Origin: Comamonas testosteroni
Lineage (GTDB): Bacteria; Pseudomonadota; Gammaproteobacteria; Burkholderiales; Burkholderiaceae_C
Direction of reading: 5' to 3'
Assembly (NCBI RefSeq): GCF_014076415.1
Contig: NZ_CP043568.1
Coordinates: 2,418,001 to 2,482,000, forward strand
DNA: 64,000 nucleotides
Shown here: piece after piece, positions 9,275 through 16,910 of the stretch
Position numbering within the stretch: position 1 is the stretch's first letter
Layout of the letters: each line of letters opens with the position of its first letter
Notes under the pieces: model-generated
What the model was told of the DNA's origin: nothing
What the model saw: only the letters and a program-made list of their open reading frames with translations
Database searches by the model: none
Position numbers and translations under genes: made by a program

Positions 9275-10289
9275 CTGCTACCTCCTGCTTGCCGATAAGG
9301 CAGACGAGTACCGGCCCACCCAGAAGCACGCAGAGGACTCCTACCGGCACCTCCTGCCATTTGGCGGCGAGATCGGCCGTGCATACCAAGCAAGCTCCCA
9401 CCAGTGCGGATAGCGGCAGCAAAAGCCTGTAACGGACACCCTGGGGGCCCAAAGCGAATCGGACAATGTGTGGTGCGACCAAGCCGATGAAGGTAATCGG
9501 ACCTGCAGCAGCCACAGCAGCAGCAGCAAGCAACACCACGACGATGCCGAACAGGAGTCGCCACGCCGTCACGCGCATGCCCAGCGAGGCGAGAATGTCC
9601 TCGTCCAGGATCAGTGCGTCCAGCTTTTCGGCAAACACCAGGCCGAGAAGCAATCCTGCCGCCGTCCAGGGCCATAGCACTGCAACGTGTTCCCACGTGC
9701 GATTGATCAGGCTGCCGGTCAGCCAGTAGTAAATGCCATTCACTTCCACGTTGGCACACACCAGCATCACGACGATGGCCGCAGCAAAGAACAGATTGAC
9801 GCTCATTCCGGTCAGCGTTAGATGCATTGGATCCAGCCGGGCGCTCATGCCGATTGCAAGGGTGAGCATCGCTGCAACGATTCCACCAAAGGTCCCGACT
9901 GCGAGCTCGCTGGTCGTGGGGAGGCTGAAGTACGTCATGCACAGAGCCATGGCAAATGCCGCCCCAGCCGTAACACCGAGCAGCCCAGGCTCTCCCAGCG
10001 GGTTGCGGGTGACTGCTTGAACGACGGCGCCCGCCAGCCCCAACGCAGCCCCTACCAACATTCCGGTCAGCAAGCGAGGCAGGCGCAACTCGCGAACCAC
10101 AAAGGCAGCATCGGTTCCGTCATCGCGGAGAAAGGCCTGCATGACACCGGGAAGCGGGACGCCGAAGTCACCCAGTACCAAGGAGCCAACCACCGCCACG
10201 CCGATCGTGAGCAGGCTCAGGCATGCCACGCGGAGCGCGCGCGAACGCAGTGAGGCTCTGGTCCGTGCATCGATTGCGCACATATCCAT
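9267..10289 (-). CDS. FecCD-family iron-siderophore ABC permease (first)
   Basis: This 340-residue polytopic inner-membrane protein belongs to the same family as the next gene but is clearly a distinct paralogue. It shows LRLPRLLTGMLVGAALGLAG, QAVTRNPLGEPGLLGVTAGA and GPITFIGLVAPHIVRFALGP, the last being the conserved contact region for the ATPase. It follows the substrate-binding protein gene with a 5-base gap, and its stop overlaps the second permease gene. The pair points to a heteromeric importer for a ferric siderophore. Confidence 0.92.
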   Translation of the reverse strand: MDMCAIDARTRASLRSRALRVACLSLLTIGVAVVGSLVLGDFGVPLPGVMQAFLRDDGTDAAFVVRELRLPRLLTGMLVGAALGLAGAVVQAVTRNPLGEPGLLGVTAGAAFAMALCMTYFSLPTTSELAVGTFGGIVAAMLTLAIGMSARLDPMHLTLTGMSVNLFFAAAIVVMLVCANVEVNGIYYWLTGSLINRTWEHVAVLWPWTAAGLLLGLVFAEKLDALILDEDILASLGMRVTAWRLLFGIVVVLLAAAAVAAAGPITFIGLVAPHIVRFALGPQGVRYRLLLPLSALVGACLVCTADLAAKWQEVPVGVLCVLLGGPVLVCLIGKQEVADA

Positions 10290-10294
10290 GTCGG

Positions 10295-11245
10295 TCAGCG
10301 CTCGAAATCCATTGGCTTGGCGCGTGCAGCCACAGGGACTTCCAGGGGCAGGGGGTACGCGGCTGGGTAAAGCAGGTGCGCCATTTCGTGCATTACCAGC
10401 CGTCGTGCAATCGGGCCATGCGACATGACGTACTGATCTCCGACCCTCCAGGCGCGTCCGTTCTGAACCGCCTTGAGACGCTTCCAGGCTGGATGGTTGA
10501 CGAACGGGCCGTCATCTCCCTTGAACGACAGAATCACATCCGGATTCAGCCGCAGCAGTGTCTCCATGGTCATCACGGCAGAGTCCGCGGATTCCATGTC
10601 CTTTGGCGGATCGCCTTGTGCGTTGATCGCCCCCAGCCGCTGCATGATGTGCGTTGTCAGGTGGTTGCTATAGTAGGCATACGGAACATTGCCCCAATGC
10701 CAGAGGAATACCGCACTGACCTTGCCGGGCGACCGCTTGCCGGCAGCCTCGAGTTCGGCCAGGAAGCGTCTGTTCATTGCCACTCCCTGGCTGTCGGCAC
10801 CGAGCGCTTGCGTCGTCCTCGCCACTGCACTCAGTGAATGCTCCAGCGTGATCAGATCGAATGCGAGAAATGCCCCTGCTTCCTCGATCTTCTTGGCAAA
10901 TGGCTCGGTATAGGTCCGTAGGCCAATGGTCAAGTCTGGAGCTAACTGAGTCAGGACTTCAAGATTCGTCTGATGCACCTCGCCCAGATTCACGGCCCCG
11001 ACCACTGAATCTCCCAGAAAGGCTGATTGCTTGTTGTTCAGTGTCGATAGTCCCGAGACCTTGCGACCAAGCGCTGCCATTACATCGGCCCCGAAGGTTG
11101 ATACCGATGCGACAGATCGTGGCTCCGACTTAATGATGACGGGCTTGTTGCGATCGTCGACGATGGTTCGCGGATAGCCCTGAGCCTGCGCAGCAACTGC
11201 TCCCACGGCGAGGAGCAGCAACAGAAATGATCGAGCCGTACGCAT
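10295..11245 (-). CDS. Periplasmic iron-siderophore-binding protein (FecB/FepB type, class III)
   Basis: This protein of 316 residues has a cleavable signal (RSFLLLLLAVGAVAAQAQG) and a periplasmic-binding domain with the usual opening, YPRTIVDDRNKPVIIKSEP, followed by RSVASVSTFGADVMAALG. Motifs such as NLEVLTQLAPDLTIGL and LRLNPDVILSF are typical of FecB-like proteins. The start is set at the ATG at 11243-11245, which has GGGAAGG eight bases upstream; a TTG further upstream lies within that ribosome site. It is the first gene of the operon SBP-permease-permease-ATPase-receptor. A 170-base region separates it from the divergently transcribed ABC half-transporter gene and should hold both promoters. 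Confidence 0.9.
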   Translation of the reverse strand: MRTARSFLLLLLAVGAVAAQAQGYPRTIVDDRNKPVIIKSEPRSVASVSTFGADVMAALGRKVSGLSTLNNKQSAFLGDSVVGAVNLGEVHQTNLEVLTQLAPDLTIGLRTYTEPFAKKIEEAGAFLAFDLITLEHSLSAVARTTQALGADSQGVAMNRRFLAELEAAGKRSPGKVSAVFLWHWGNVPYAYYSNHLTTHIMQRLGAINAQGDPPKDMESADSAVMTMETLLRLNPDVILSFKGDDGPFVNHPAWKRLKAVQNGRAWRVGDQYVMSHGPIARRLVMHEMAHLLYPAAYPLPLEVPVAARAKPMDFER

Positions 11246-11415
11246 GGAGAATTGCCTTCCCAAAATCCAGACAGGACATCAATGTGTCCCGGATGGCCTC
11301 GCCACAGCTACCCAAATCGGAAATCACTGCGTTGGCAACTGCTGCCGGTTTTGGGTGGCGGGTTGGTATCGGGCGCGCGTACGCTGCCAGCATTCCCTCT
11401 ATTTGACGAATCCCC

Positions 11416-13212
11416 ATGGGCAATATCTTGGATCGCATGGGCGCATTGCATATGCTGTTTGCGCTCTCGGCAGGCCGCCGGTGGGCCATCGCGTGCGCCT
11501 TGGTGGTGACACTGGTCGCGGTGCTGGCGGAGTTGACGCCTTTTGTTGTGCTGCTTCGCGCGGTCGAGGTTCTGCTCGCGGATTCGCATGCCTTCGGCGG
11601 CGAGTTGCTTGCGTTGGCGCCGTGGCTGATGGGCGGTATAACGTTGAAATATGTTGCCTATGGCATCGCCTATCTGATCAGCCATCACGCGGCCTACGAC
11701 ATCATGGAGCAAACGCGCAGCCGTCTGGTCGCGAGCCTGGATGCAGCTCCCCTGCACTGGGTCCATGCACAGGGTTCTGGTGCGCTAAAGCAGTCAGTGA
11801 TCCAGGATGTCGAACGTATGGAGGCGTTCATTGCCCATCACTCCGTAGAAGTGGCTGCCGCAGTGTTGGCGCCGGTATGTGCCACGGTCGCTTTGCTTTG
11901 GATCGACTGGCGCCTTGCGCTTGCTGCCTTGACGGTCGGGCCCTTGGCATTGCTAGCGTCCTCGTTTGTCATGCGCGGCGCCGGGCAGTACCATGACCGC
12001 TTCAACCAAGCGACGGCCAGCCTGAACAATGTGACCGTCGAGTACCTGCGCAATATGCCGGTTCTGAAGGTGTTCTGCCGGAGTGCTTCCGGTTTTCGGC
12101 TGCTGCAGCGACGTCTTCGCCAATACTACCGGCTCGCCGACCGGATTACCCGGAATGTCGTTCCTGGCTGGGCACTGTTCACGAGCGTGCTGGGCGCTCA
12201 TCTGTTGTTCTTGCTGCCATTAGGCGCTTGGCTCCACGCGCGCGGCGACGTCAGTATTGCTCAGGTCGTAGTGGCGGTGCTGCTCGGGGCGGGACTCTTT
12301 CGCCCCTTGCTCAAAGTCAACCGATTCTTCATGGATATCCCGCCCATTCTTGCGGGTCTGCGGCGAATGGCTCCCATCTTGGCGTTCCGCCGCCAGCAAG
12401 GCGGTGCCCGACTGGCGGCCGATGTGCCTATCCAGGTCAAGCTCGACCAGGTCAGCTTCGGGTACGGTGATCGCCAGGTGCTGAAGGATGTGAGCTTGTT
12501 ATTGGCTCCCGGCACATTCAACGTGTTGCTGGGGCCTTCCGGTTCTGGCAAATCAACCATCGCGCAGCTAATTGCCGGCCTGCTGGCGCCGGACACAGGA
12601 TCTGCCACCATCAATGGTCAAGCCATCACCTCGCTTGCAGATGAAGATCGTGCTTGCCTGATCGCGCTCGCCACCCAAGACGTATTCCTGTTCAGTGGTT
12701 CAGTGCGCGACAACTTGGTGTTGGCGCGACCGGACGCATCCGAGGTCGAAATCCGTCGAGCTGTTCGTGTGGCCCAGGCGGAGGCGCTCATTGATGCGCT
12801 GCCCGCAGGCTACGACACTCAGGTCAATGAACTCGGTTCCCGCCTATCAGGCGGTGAGCGCCAGCGTCTGGCTGTCGCGCGGGCGTTGCTTGCCGATACC
12901 GCGGTGCTGGTGCTGGACGAGTCCACGGCATTCGCCGATAGCATGACGCAACGTGCATTCTTCCAGGCCTTGCTTGCCGAGTACCCGGAAAAGACCTTGC
13001 TCGTTGTGGCGCACAGGCTATACGGGATCGAGCATGCTGACCAGATCCTGGTACTCGAGGCGGGAAAGCTACGTTTGCGCGGGAACCACGATCAGCTGAC
13101 GCGAGAGAGCGAGCACTATCGATCAATGTGGACCTACGAGGCATTGGCGGAAAGCTGGAGCCTGCGTGGAGAGGATGCGTTGAGCGCTCCGTTGGCCGCA
13201 ACGGGAGGTTGA
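11416..13212 (+). CDS. ABC half-transporter with exporter fold, YbtP-like (siderophore island)
   Basis: This 598-residue protein has an N-terminal six-helix membrane domain and a C-terminal ATPase domain. The nucleotide-binding motifs are Walker A GPSGSGKST, signature RLSGGERQRLAVARAL, Walker B VLVLDEST and the switch His in VVAHRLYGIEHAD. Its fold is that of exporters, but paired proteins of this type (YbtP/YbtQ, IrtA/IrtB) import ferric siderophores, and the location beside a siderophore receptor fits that role. The next gene encodes its partner, starting 4 bases after this stop. Direction of transport cannot be read from sequence; export of a siderophore remains possible, although no synthesis genes are nearby. 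Confidence 0.88.
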   Translation: MGNILDRMGALHMLFALSAGRRWAIACALVVTLVAVLAELTPFVVLLRAVEVLLADSHAFGGELLALAPWLMGGITLKYVAYGIAYLISHHAAYDIMEQTRSRLVASLDAAPLHWVHAQGSGALKQSVIQDVERMEAFIAHHSVEVAAAVLAPVCATVALLWIDWRLALAALTVGPLALLASSFVMRGAGQYHDRFNQATASLNNVTVEYLRNMPVLKVFCRSASGFRLLQRRLRQYYRLADRITRNVVPGWALFTSVLGAHLLFLLPLGAWLHARGDVSIAQVVVAVLLGAGLFRPLLKVNRFFMDIPPILAGLRRMAPILAFRRQQGGARLAADVPIQVKLDQVSFGYGDRQVLKDVSLLLAPGTFNVLLGPSGSGKSTIAQLIAGLLAPDTGSATINGQAITSLADEDRACLIALATQDVFLFSGSVRDNLVLARPDASEVEIRRAVRVAQAEALIDALPAGYDTQVNELGSRLSGGERQRLAVARALLADTAVLVLDESTAFADSMTQRAFFQALLAEYPEKTLLVVAHRLYGIEHADQILVLEAGKLRLRGNHDQLTRESEHYRSMWTYEALAESWSLRGEDALSAPLAATGG

Positions 13213-13216
13213 GAAC

Positions 13217-14962
13217 ATGGGAAAGCTCAATTCCTGGGGCAGCATTCACCGGATCGTCCGCAACAGCGGTGCATCCACTTCGCCTCTGGCGCTGGGGCTT
13301 GCACTTCGTGTCCTGGAGCGTTGCTGTGAAGTGTTTCCTTATCTGCTCTGTTGGTTGTGGCTGGGCGCTGTCCTGGACAGGCCTCTACCCGGCTTCTCCT
13401 GGGTGTCCAGCCCGTACTGGCTAGCGTTTGGACTGATATGCCTGTTCGCGTTGCAATGGGGCTTCGCCTTCGGCGGGCAAAAGCTCTGCTTCCTGAGCAG
13501 CTATCAGATCATCGGAAAATACAGAGAGCAGCTGCTTGAGCGGGTCCGCAATATGCCCATCGGGCAGCTCAGGGACCGACAGGTGGGGCATATGGCCGAC
13601 CTGCTAACCGATGATATCAACCGCGTCGAATCCATTTTTGCCCATGCTCTGGCGGATCTCGTGGCAGCGGCGGGCCTGGCGCTGACGGCGATCCTGCTGC
13701 TGGCAGCTATCGAGTGGCGGCTTGCATTGGCTCTCGCTGGGTTCGTTCCTGTGGCAATGCTGGTATTAGTGGCAAGCCAGAAGCTGTTCGAGCAAGCCGT
13801 CCTGCGCAAGCACTCACGGTTCAATGCGGCTTCCGGAATGCTGGTGGAGTTCATCGGTGGCCTGCCGACCCTGCGGCTCTTTAATCGCGTTCCGGCATGG
13901 ATGCATAGGCTCAACAACGCCTTTTCCGAGTTGAAACCATTGAGCCTGGGCATCGAGAAATGGGGTGGAGGGCCAGTCACGCTTTTTCGGTGGATGGTCG
14001 AAAGTGGCTTGGTTCTCCTATTTCTAGCTGGTGGCTGGAGCCTGCTCGCAGGCGATTATCCAGTGCTGGCCTGGCTGGCCTTCTTTCTGCTGTCCTACAA
14101 ATTCATCGGGCCGCTGCTGGAACTGGCCGAGTATGTAGTCATGATCCGGCACGCCAGCCAGAGCGAAGTCAAGCTCAACGAAATTCTGGAAATCGAAACT
14201 GTGCGCGAGCCGGCCTCTGCTAAGTGTCTTGGCAACTTGGCTCTGCAGTTCGACAAGGTGTCGTTCTCCTATCGCGATCAGCCTGTCTTGCGTGATATCT
14301 GCTTCATGGTTCCAGCCGGAAGTGTGACTGCCGTTGTCGGACCATCCGGTGCGGGAAAGAGCACGCTATTGAATTTAATCGCGCGTTTTTACACGCCCGA
14401 CAGTGGCGCAATGCGGATTGGTGGCGTTGACCTGCGGGATATCTATTCCGATCAGCTGTATGGCTTAATCAGCATGGTCTTCCAGCATGTCCAACTGTTT
14501 AACGGCAGCATCATCGAGAATGTGCGTGCCGGTCGCGAGGATGCCAGTGACCAGGATGTGTTGCTCGCGTGCGAAGCAGCCAACTGCAACGAGTTCATTG
14601 CGAGACTCCCCGACGGCTACCAGACGCAAGTAGGTGAGTCGGGGTTCAGTCTATCAGGAGGGGAGCGCCAGCGGTTGTCTATTGCCCGGGCGCTGCTGAA
14701 ACGCGCGCCCCTGCTCCTGCTGGATGAGATGACCGCCTCAGTCGACCCACGCTCTCAGCATGCCATCCAGACATCGCTTGGCCGGTTGGCGGCTGGCCGT
14801 AGCGTCATCATCGTCGCGCACCGGCTAAGCACCGTCAGGCATGCAGATCAAATTCTGGTTCTGAATGAAGGCGCTTTGGTAGAGGCTGGAGTCCACCAAG
14901 AGCTTGTCAACCGTAATGGGCTATATGCGTCGATGTGGAAGGCGCAGGTGTCCAGTACATAG
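13217..14962 (+). CDS. ABC half-transporter with exporter fold, YbtQ-like partner
   Basis: This 581-residue protein has about six membrane helices followed by an ATPase domain with Walker A GPSGAGKST, Q-loop SMVFQHVQLF, signature SLSGGERQRLSIARALL and Walker B LLLLDEMTASVD. The Met after the catalytic Glu differs from the usual Pro or Ser. It follows the first half-transporter gene at 4 bases and should form a heterodimer with it. As with YbtPQ, the likely job is moving an iron-loaded siderophore across the inner membrane or removing it. The transcript probably ends in the gap before the IS remnant. Confidence 0.88.
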   Translation: MGKLNSWGSIHRIVRNSGASTSPLALGLALRVLERCCEVFPYLLCWLWLGAVLDRPLPGFSWVSSPYWLAFGLICLFALQWGFAFGGQKLCFLSSYQIIGKYREQLLERVRNMPIGQLRDRQVGHMADLLTDDINRVESIFAHALADLVAAAGLALTAILLLAAIEWRLALALAGFVPVAMLVLVASQKLFEQAVLRKHSRFNAASGMLVEFIGGLPTLRLFNRVPAWMHRLNNAFSELKPLSLGIEKWGGGPVTLFRWMVESGLVLLFLAGGWSLLAGDYPVLAWLAFFLLSYKFIGPLLELAEYVVMIRHASQSEVKLNEILEIETVREPASAKCLGNLALQFDKVSFSYRDQPVLRDICFMVPAGSVTAVVGPSGAGKSTLLNLIARFYTPDSGAMRIGGVDLRDIYSDQLYGLISMVFQHVQLFNGSIIENVRAGREDASDQDVLLACEAANCNEFIARLPDGYQTQVGESGFSLSGGERQRLSIARALLKRAPLLLLDEMTASVDPRSQHAIQTSLGRLAAGRSVIIVAHRLSTVRHADQILVLNEGALVEAGVHQELVNRNGLYASMWKAQVSST

Positions 14963-15366
14963 ATGTTGCTGAGCCTGTGCGTGGCTGAATGTGGAAAAAC
15001 TCCTTTCTGGGTCTTTCTGAACCCCTGCGGGTAGCGGACATACCTCTTGTCTCAATAGGCTTTCGTGCATGTTCGCTCAACGCGATTTGCATGCCTGAGC
15101 ACATCCGTGTTCACCGGCCTGAATCGCCCCGGCTGTACTAGACATCTTCCAGCCTCAAATCTGAGGCCCAATAGGAGGTGCCATGAGGAACAAGCAGCCA
15201 TACCCCGAAGAATTCAAGATTGAAGCGGTCAAGCAGGGATATTTCAGTCCTTGAAGAATATCCGGCGATGGGGCATGAGGCTTGAACGTAAAAATGACTG
15301 GAAGTCACTGATTACGAAGTACACATGGAGAAGCCACGGTCAGGGGCTCATTTGCCCATTGGCTAG
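14963..15366. other. Spacer holding the downstream IS remnant
   Basis: This 404-base spacer contains no intact gene. The central part (15120-15237) is the second copy of the IS left end. The sequence on both sides (14963-15119 and 15238-15366) was not recognised. It separates the siderophore island from the LysR/molybdenum-hydroxylase region and probably marks the island border. Confidence 0.7.
15120..15237 (+). mobile_element. Left-end remnant of the same IS3-family element as at 2177
   Basis: The stretch from TGAATCGCCCCGG through the ribosome site AGGAGGTGCC, the start codon at 15183 and the first 18 codons of orfA (EEFKIEAVKQ) is nearly identical to 2177-2293 and in the same orientation. 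It stops abruptly after AAGCAG. The rest of the element is absent, so this is a truncated relic. With the copy at 2177 it brackets the siderophore-uptake genes. Confidence 0.85.
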
Positions 15367-16278
15367 CTAGGACAGGCCATTGCGCTGCACATGCTGTACC
15401 AGAAAATCAAGAAATATCCGGGTCTTGAGAGGCAGGTTTGTGCGGTGTGGGTAATAGGCATAAAAGCCCGGAAAGCTTGCCCAATAGGGCTTCAGCACTT
15501 CAACCAACTGGCCTGTGTTGAATGCGTCGGTCATGGATTCGCGCCAGCCGGTAATCACCCCGATGCCATCCAGGGCTGCGCGCATGGCCGTGTCACTATG
15601 GTTGACTGTCAGTGGCCCTCTCACGGAGCGCTCGCTCAGCTTGCCGTCGATATTGAACTCCCACTTGTAGACTGCGCCGCTGCTGCTCATGCGGTAGTTG
15701 ATGCATAGGTGCTGCTCCAGCTCATCAGGGTGCCCGGGTGTGCCGTGTGTTCTGAGATAAGCGGGAGATGCACCGAAGCACATGGTCAGATCCTGTGTGA
15801 GTGGCACGGCAACCATGTCGCCCTCCAGTGACTCGCCATTGCGTATGCCGACGTCAAATCCTTCTCGCACGATGTCCACAAAGCCGTCGTCATAGACCAG
15901 CTCGACATGAATGTGCGGATGCAGTGAAAAGAACTCGGCGAGCATGGGCTCGACGAGCACCTGGCCTGCAGGATGAGAGATGGTGAGGCGCAGCGTGCCG
16001 CCTTCGACGCCCGCTTGCAGTTGAAGATCTTCGGTCGCTTCGCGCAGGTTGGTGAGAGCCGGGGAAATGCGCTCCAGATAGATTCTTCCGGCTTCTGTCA
16101 GATTGAGGCTGCGCGTTGTTCGATCGAACAGGCGTACATCCAGACGGGTTTCCAGCTTCTTGATCGTCTGGGACAGTGCGGCCGGTGTGACCCCGATGGC
16201 GTGGGCGGCATAGGTCAGACTGCGATGCTGAGCTACCTGCTCAAAGGCGGCCAGATAGGCGAGTATTTCGGGCTTCAT
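15367..16278 (-). CDS. LysR-family transcriptional regulator
   Basis: This 303-residue LysR-type regulator has an N-terminal winged helix-turn-helix (LAAFEQVAQHRSLTYAAHAI, then PAALSQTIKKLETRLDVRLF) and a C-terminal effector-binding domain. The middle reads RLTISHPAGQVLVEPMLAEF and the segment YDDGFVDIVREGFDVGIRNG is typical of the CrgA/DsdC-like group. It is transcribed away from the two-subunit molybdenum hydroxylase genes, with 150 bases between the start codons, so it most likely controls them. The effector is unknown. Confidence 0.9.
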   Translation of the reverse strand: MKPEILAYLAAFEQVAQHRSLTYAAHAIGVTPAALSQTIKKLETRLDVRLFDRTTRSLNLTEAGRIYLERISPALTNLREATEDLQLQAGVEGGTLRLTISHPAGQVLVEPMLAEFFSLHPHIHVELVYDDGFVDIVREGFDVGIRNGESLEGDMVAVPLTQDLTMCFGASPAYLRTHGTPGHPDELEQHLCINYRMSSSGAVYKWEFNIDGKLSERSVRGPLTVNHSDTAMRAALDGIGVITGWRESMTDAFNTGQLVEVLKPYWASFPGFYAYYPHRTNLPLKTRIFLDFLVQHVQRNGLS

Positions 16279-16428
16279 GGCTTCTATTTTTAAGTGAAAC
16301 TTAATAACTTAAATAGATTGCCTGGCTTTTTCTTTTGCATTGCCTGGCGCACACTGCCTCTGCTTCGCGCGATGCATGCGCCCGTGCGGCAGCTCCTGTG
16401 TTGAAAAGCAAATAAGAAAGCACTCCCC

Positions 16429-16893
16429 ATGCCTGTCAAATTCACTCTCAACGGCAAGCCCGCATCGGCCGATGTGGATTCTTCAACACCCATTCTCTGG
16501 ACCCTGCGTGACACGCTGGGTATGACAGGGACCAAATTTGGTTGCGGCATGGCCATGTGTGGAGCATGCACTGTGCATCTGAATGGCCAGGCCATCCGTT
16601 CTTGCATTACGCCCATATCGGCGGCGCAAGGGCAAAAAATCGACACCATCGAAGCACAGGCTGCCGACAAGGTGGGAAAGGCTGTCGAGGATGCGTGGGT
16701 TCGCAACGATGTGGCGCAATGCGGCTATTGCCAAAGTGGGCAAATCATGAGTGCGACGGCGTTACTCAAAAGCAATCGCCAACCCAGCGATGCAGATATC
16801 GATGCTGCCATGGCGGGCAATATCTGCCGCTGCGGTACTTATGCACGCATCCGTGCAGCCATCCACGATGCTGCCAAAAGCCTGTCGGTCTAA
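16429..16893 (+). CDS. 2Fe-2S subunit of an isoquinoline-1-oxidoreductase-type molybdenum hydroxylase (IorA-like)
   Basis: This 154-residue iron-sulfur subunit passes electrons from the molybdenum subunit to an acceptor. It carries the plant-type 2Fe-2S motif GCGMAMCGACTVHLNG (residues about 38-53) and a C-terminal four-helix domain with the second cluster, CGYCQSG and ICRCGTYARI. These are the two cluster sites of the xanthine-oxidase family. The next gene, 17 bases downstream behind a GAAGGAG site, encodes the molybdenum subunit. No FAD subunit is present, as in IorAB-type enzymes, which use a cytochrome or other periplasmic or membrane acceptor. Confidence 0.93.
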   Translation: MPVKFTLNGKPASADVDSSTPILWTLRDTLGMTGTKFGCGMAMCGACTVHLNGQAIRSCITPISAAQGQKIDTIEAQAADKVGKAVEDAWVRNDVAQCGYCQSGQIMSATALLKSNRQPSDADIDAAMAGNICRCGTYARIRAAIHDAAKSLSV

Positions 16894-16910
16894 GAGAAGG
16901 AGTACATCCC

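Noticed and set aside
11246..11415. Fur or PchR operator between the divergent siderophore operons
   Set aside because: No stretch matched the Fur core convincingly; the region is GC-rich.
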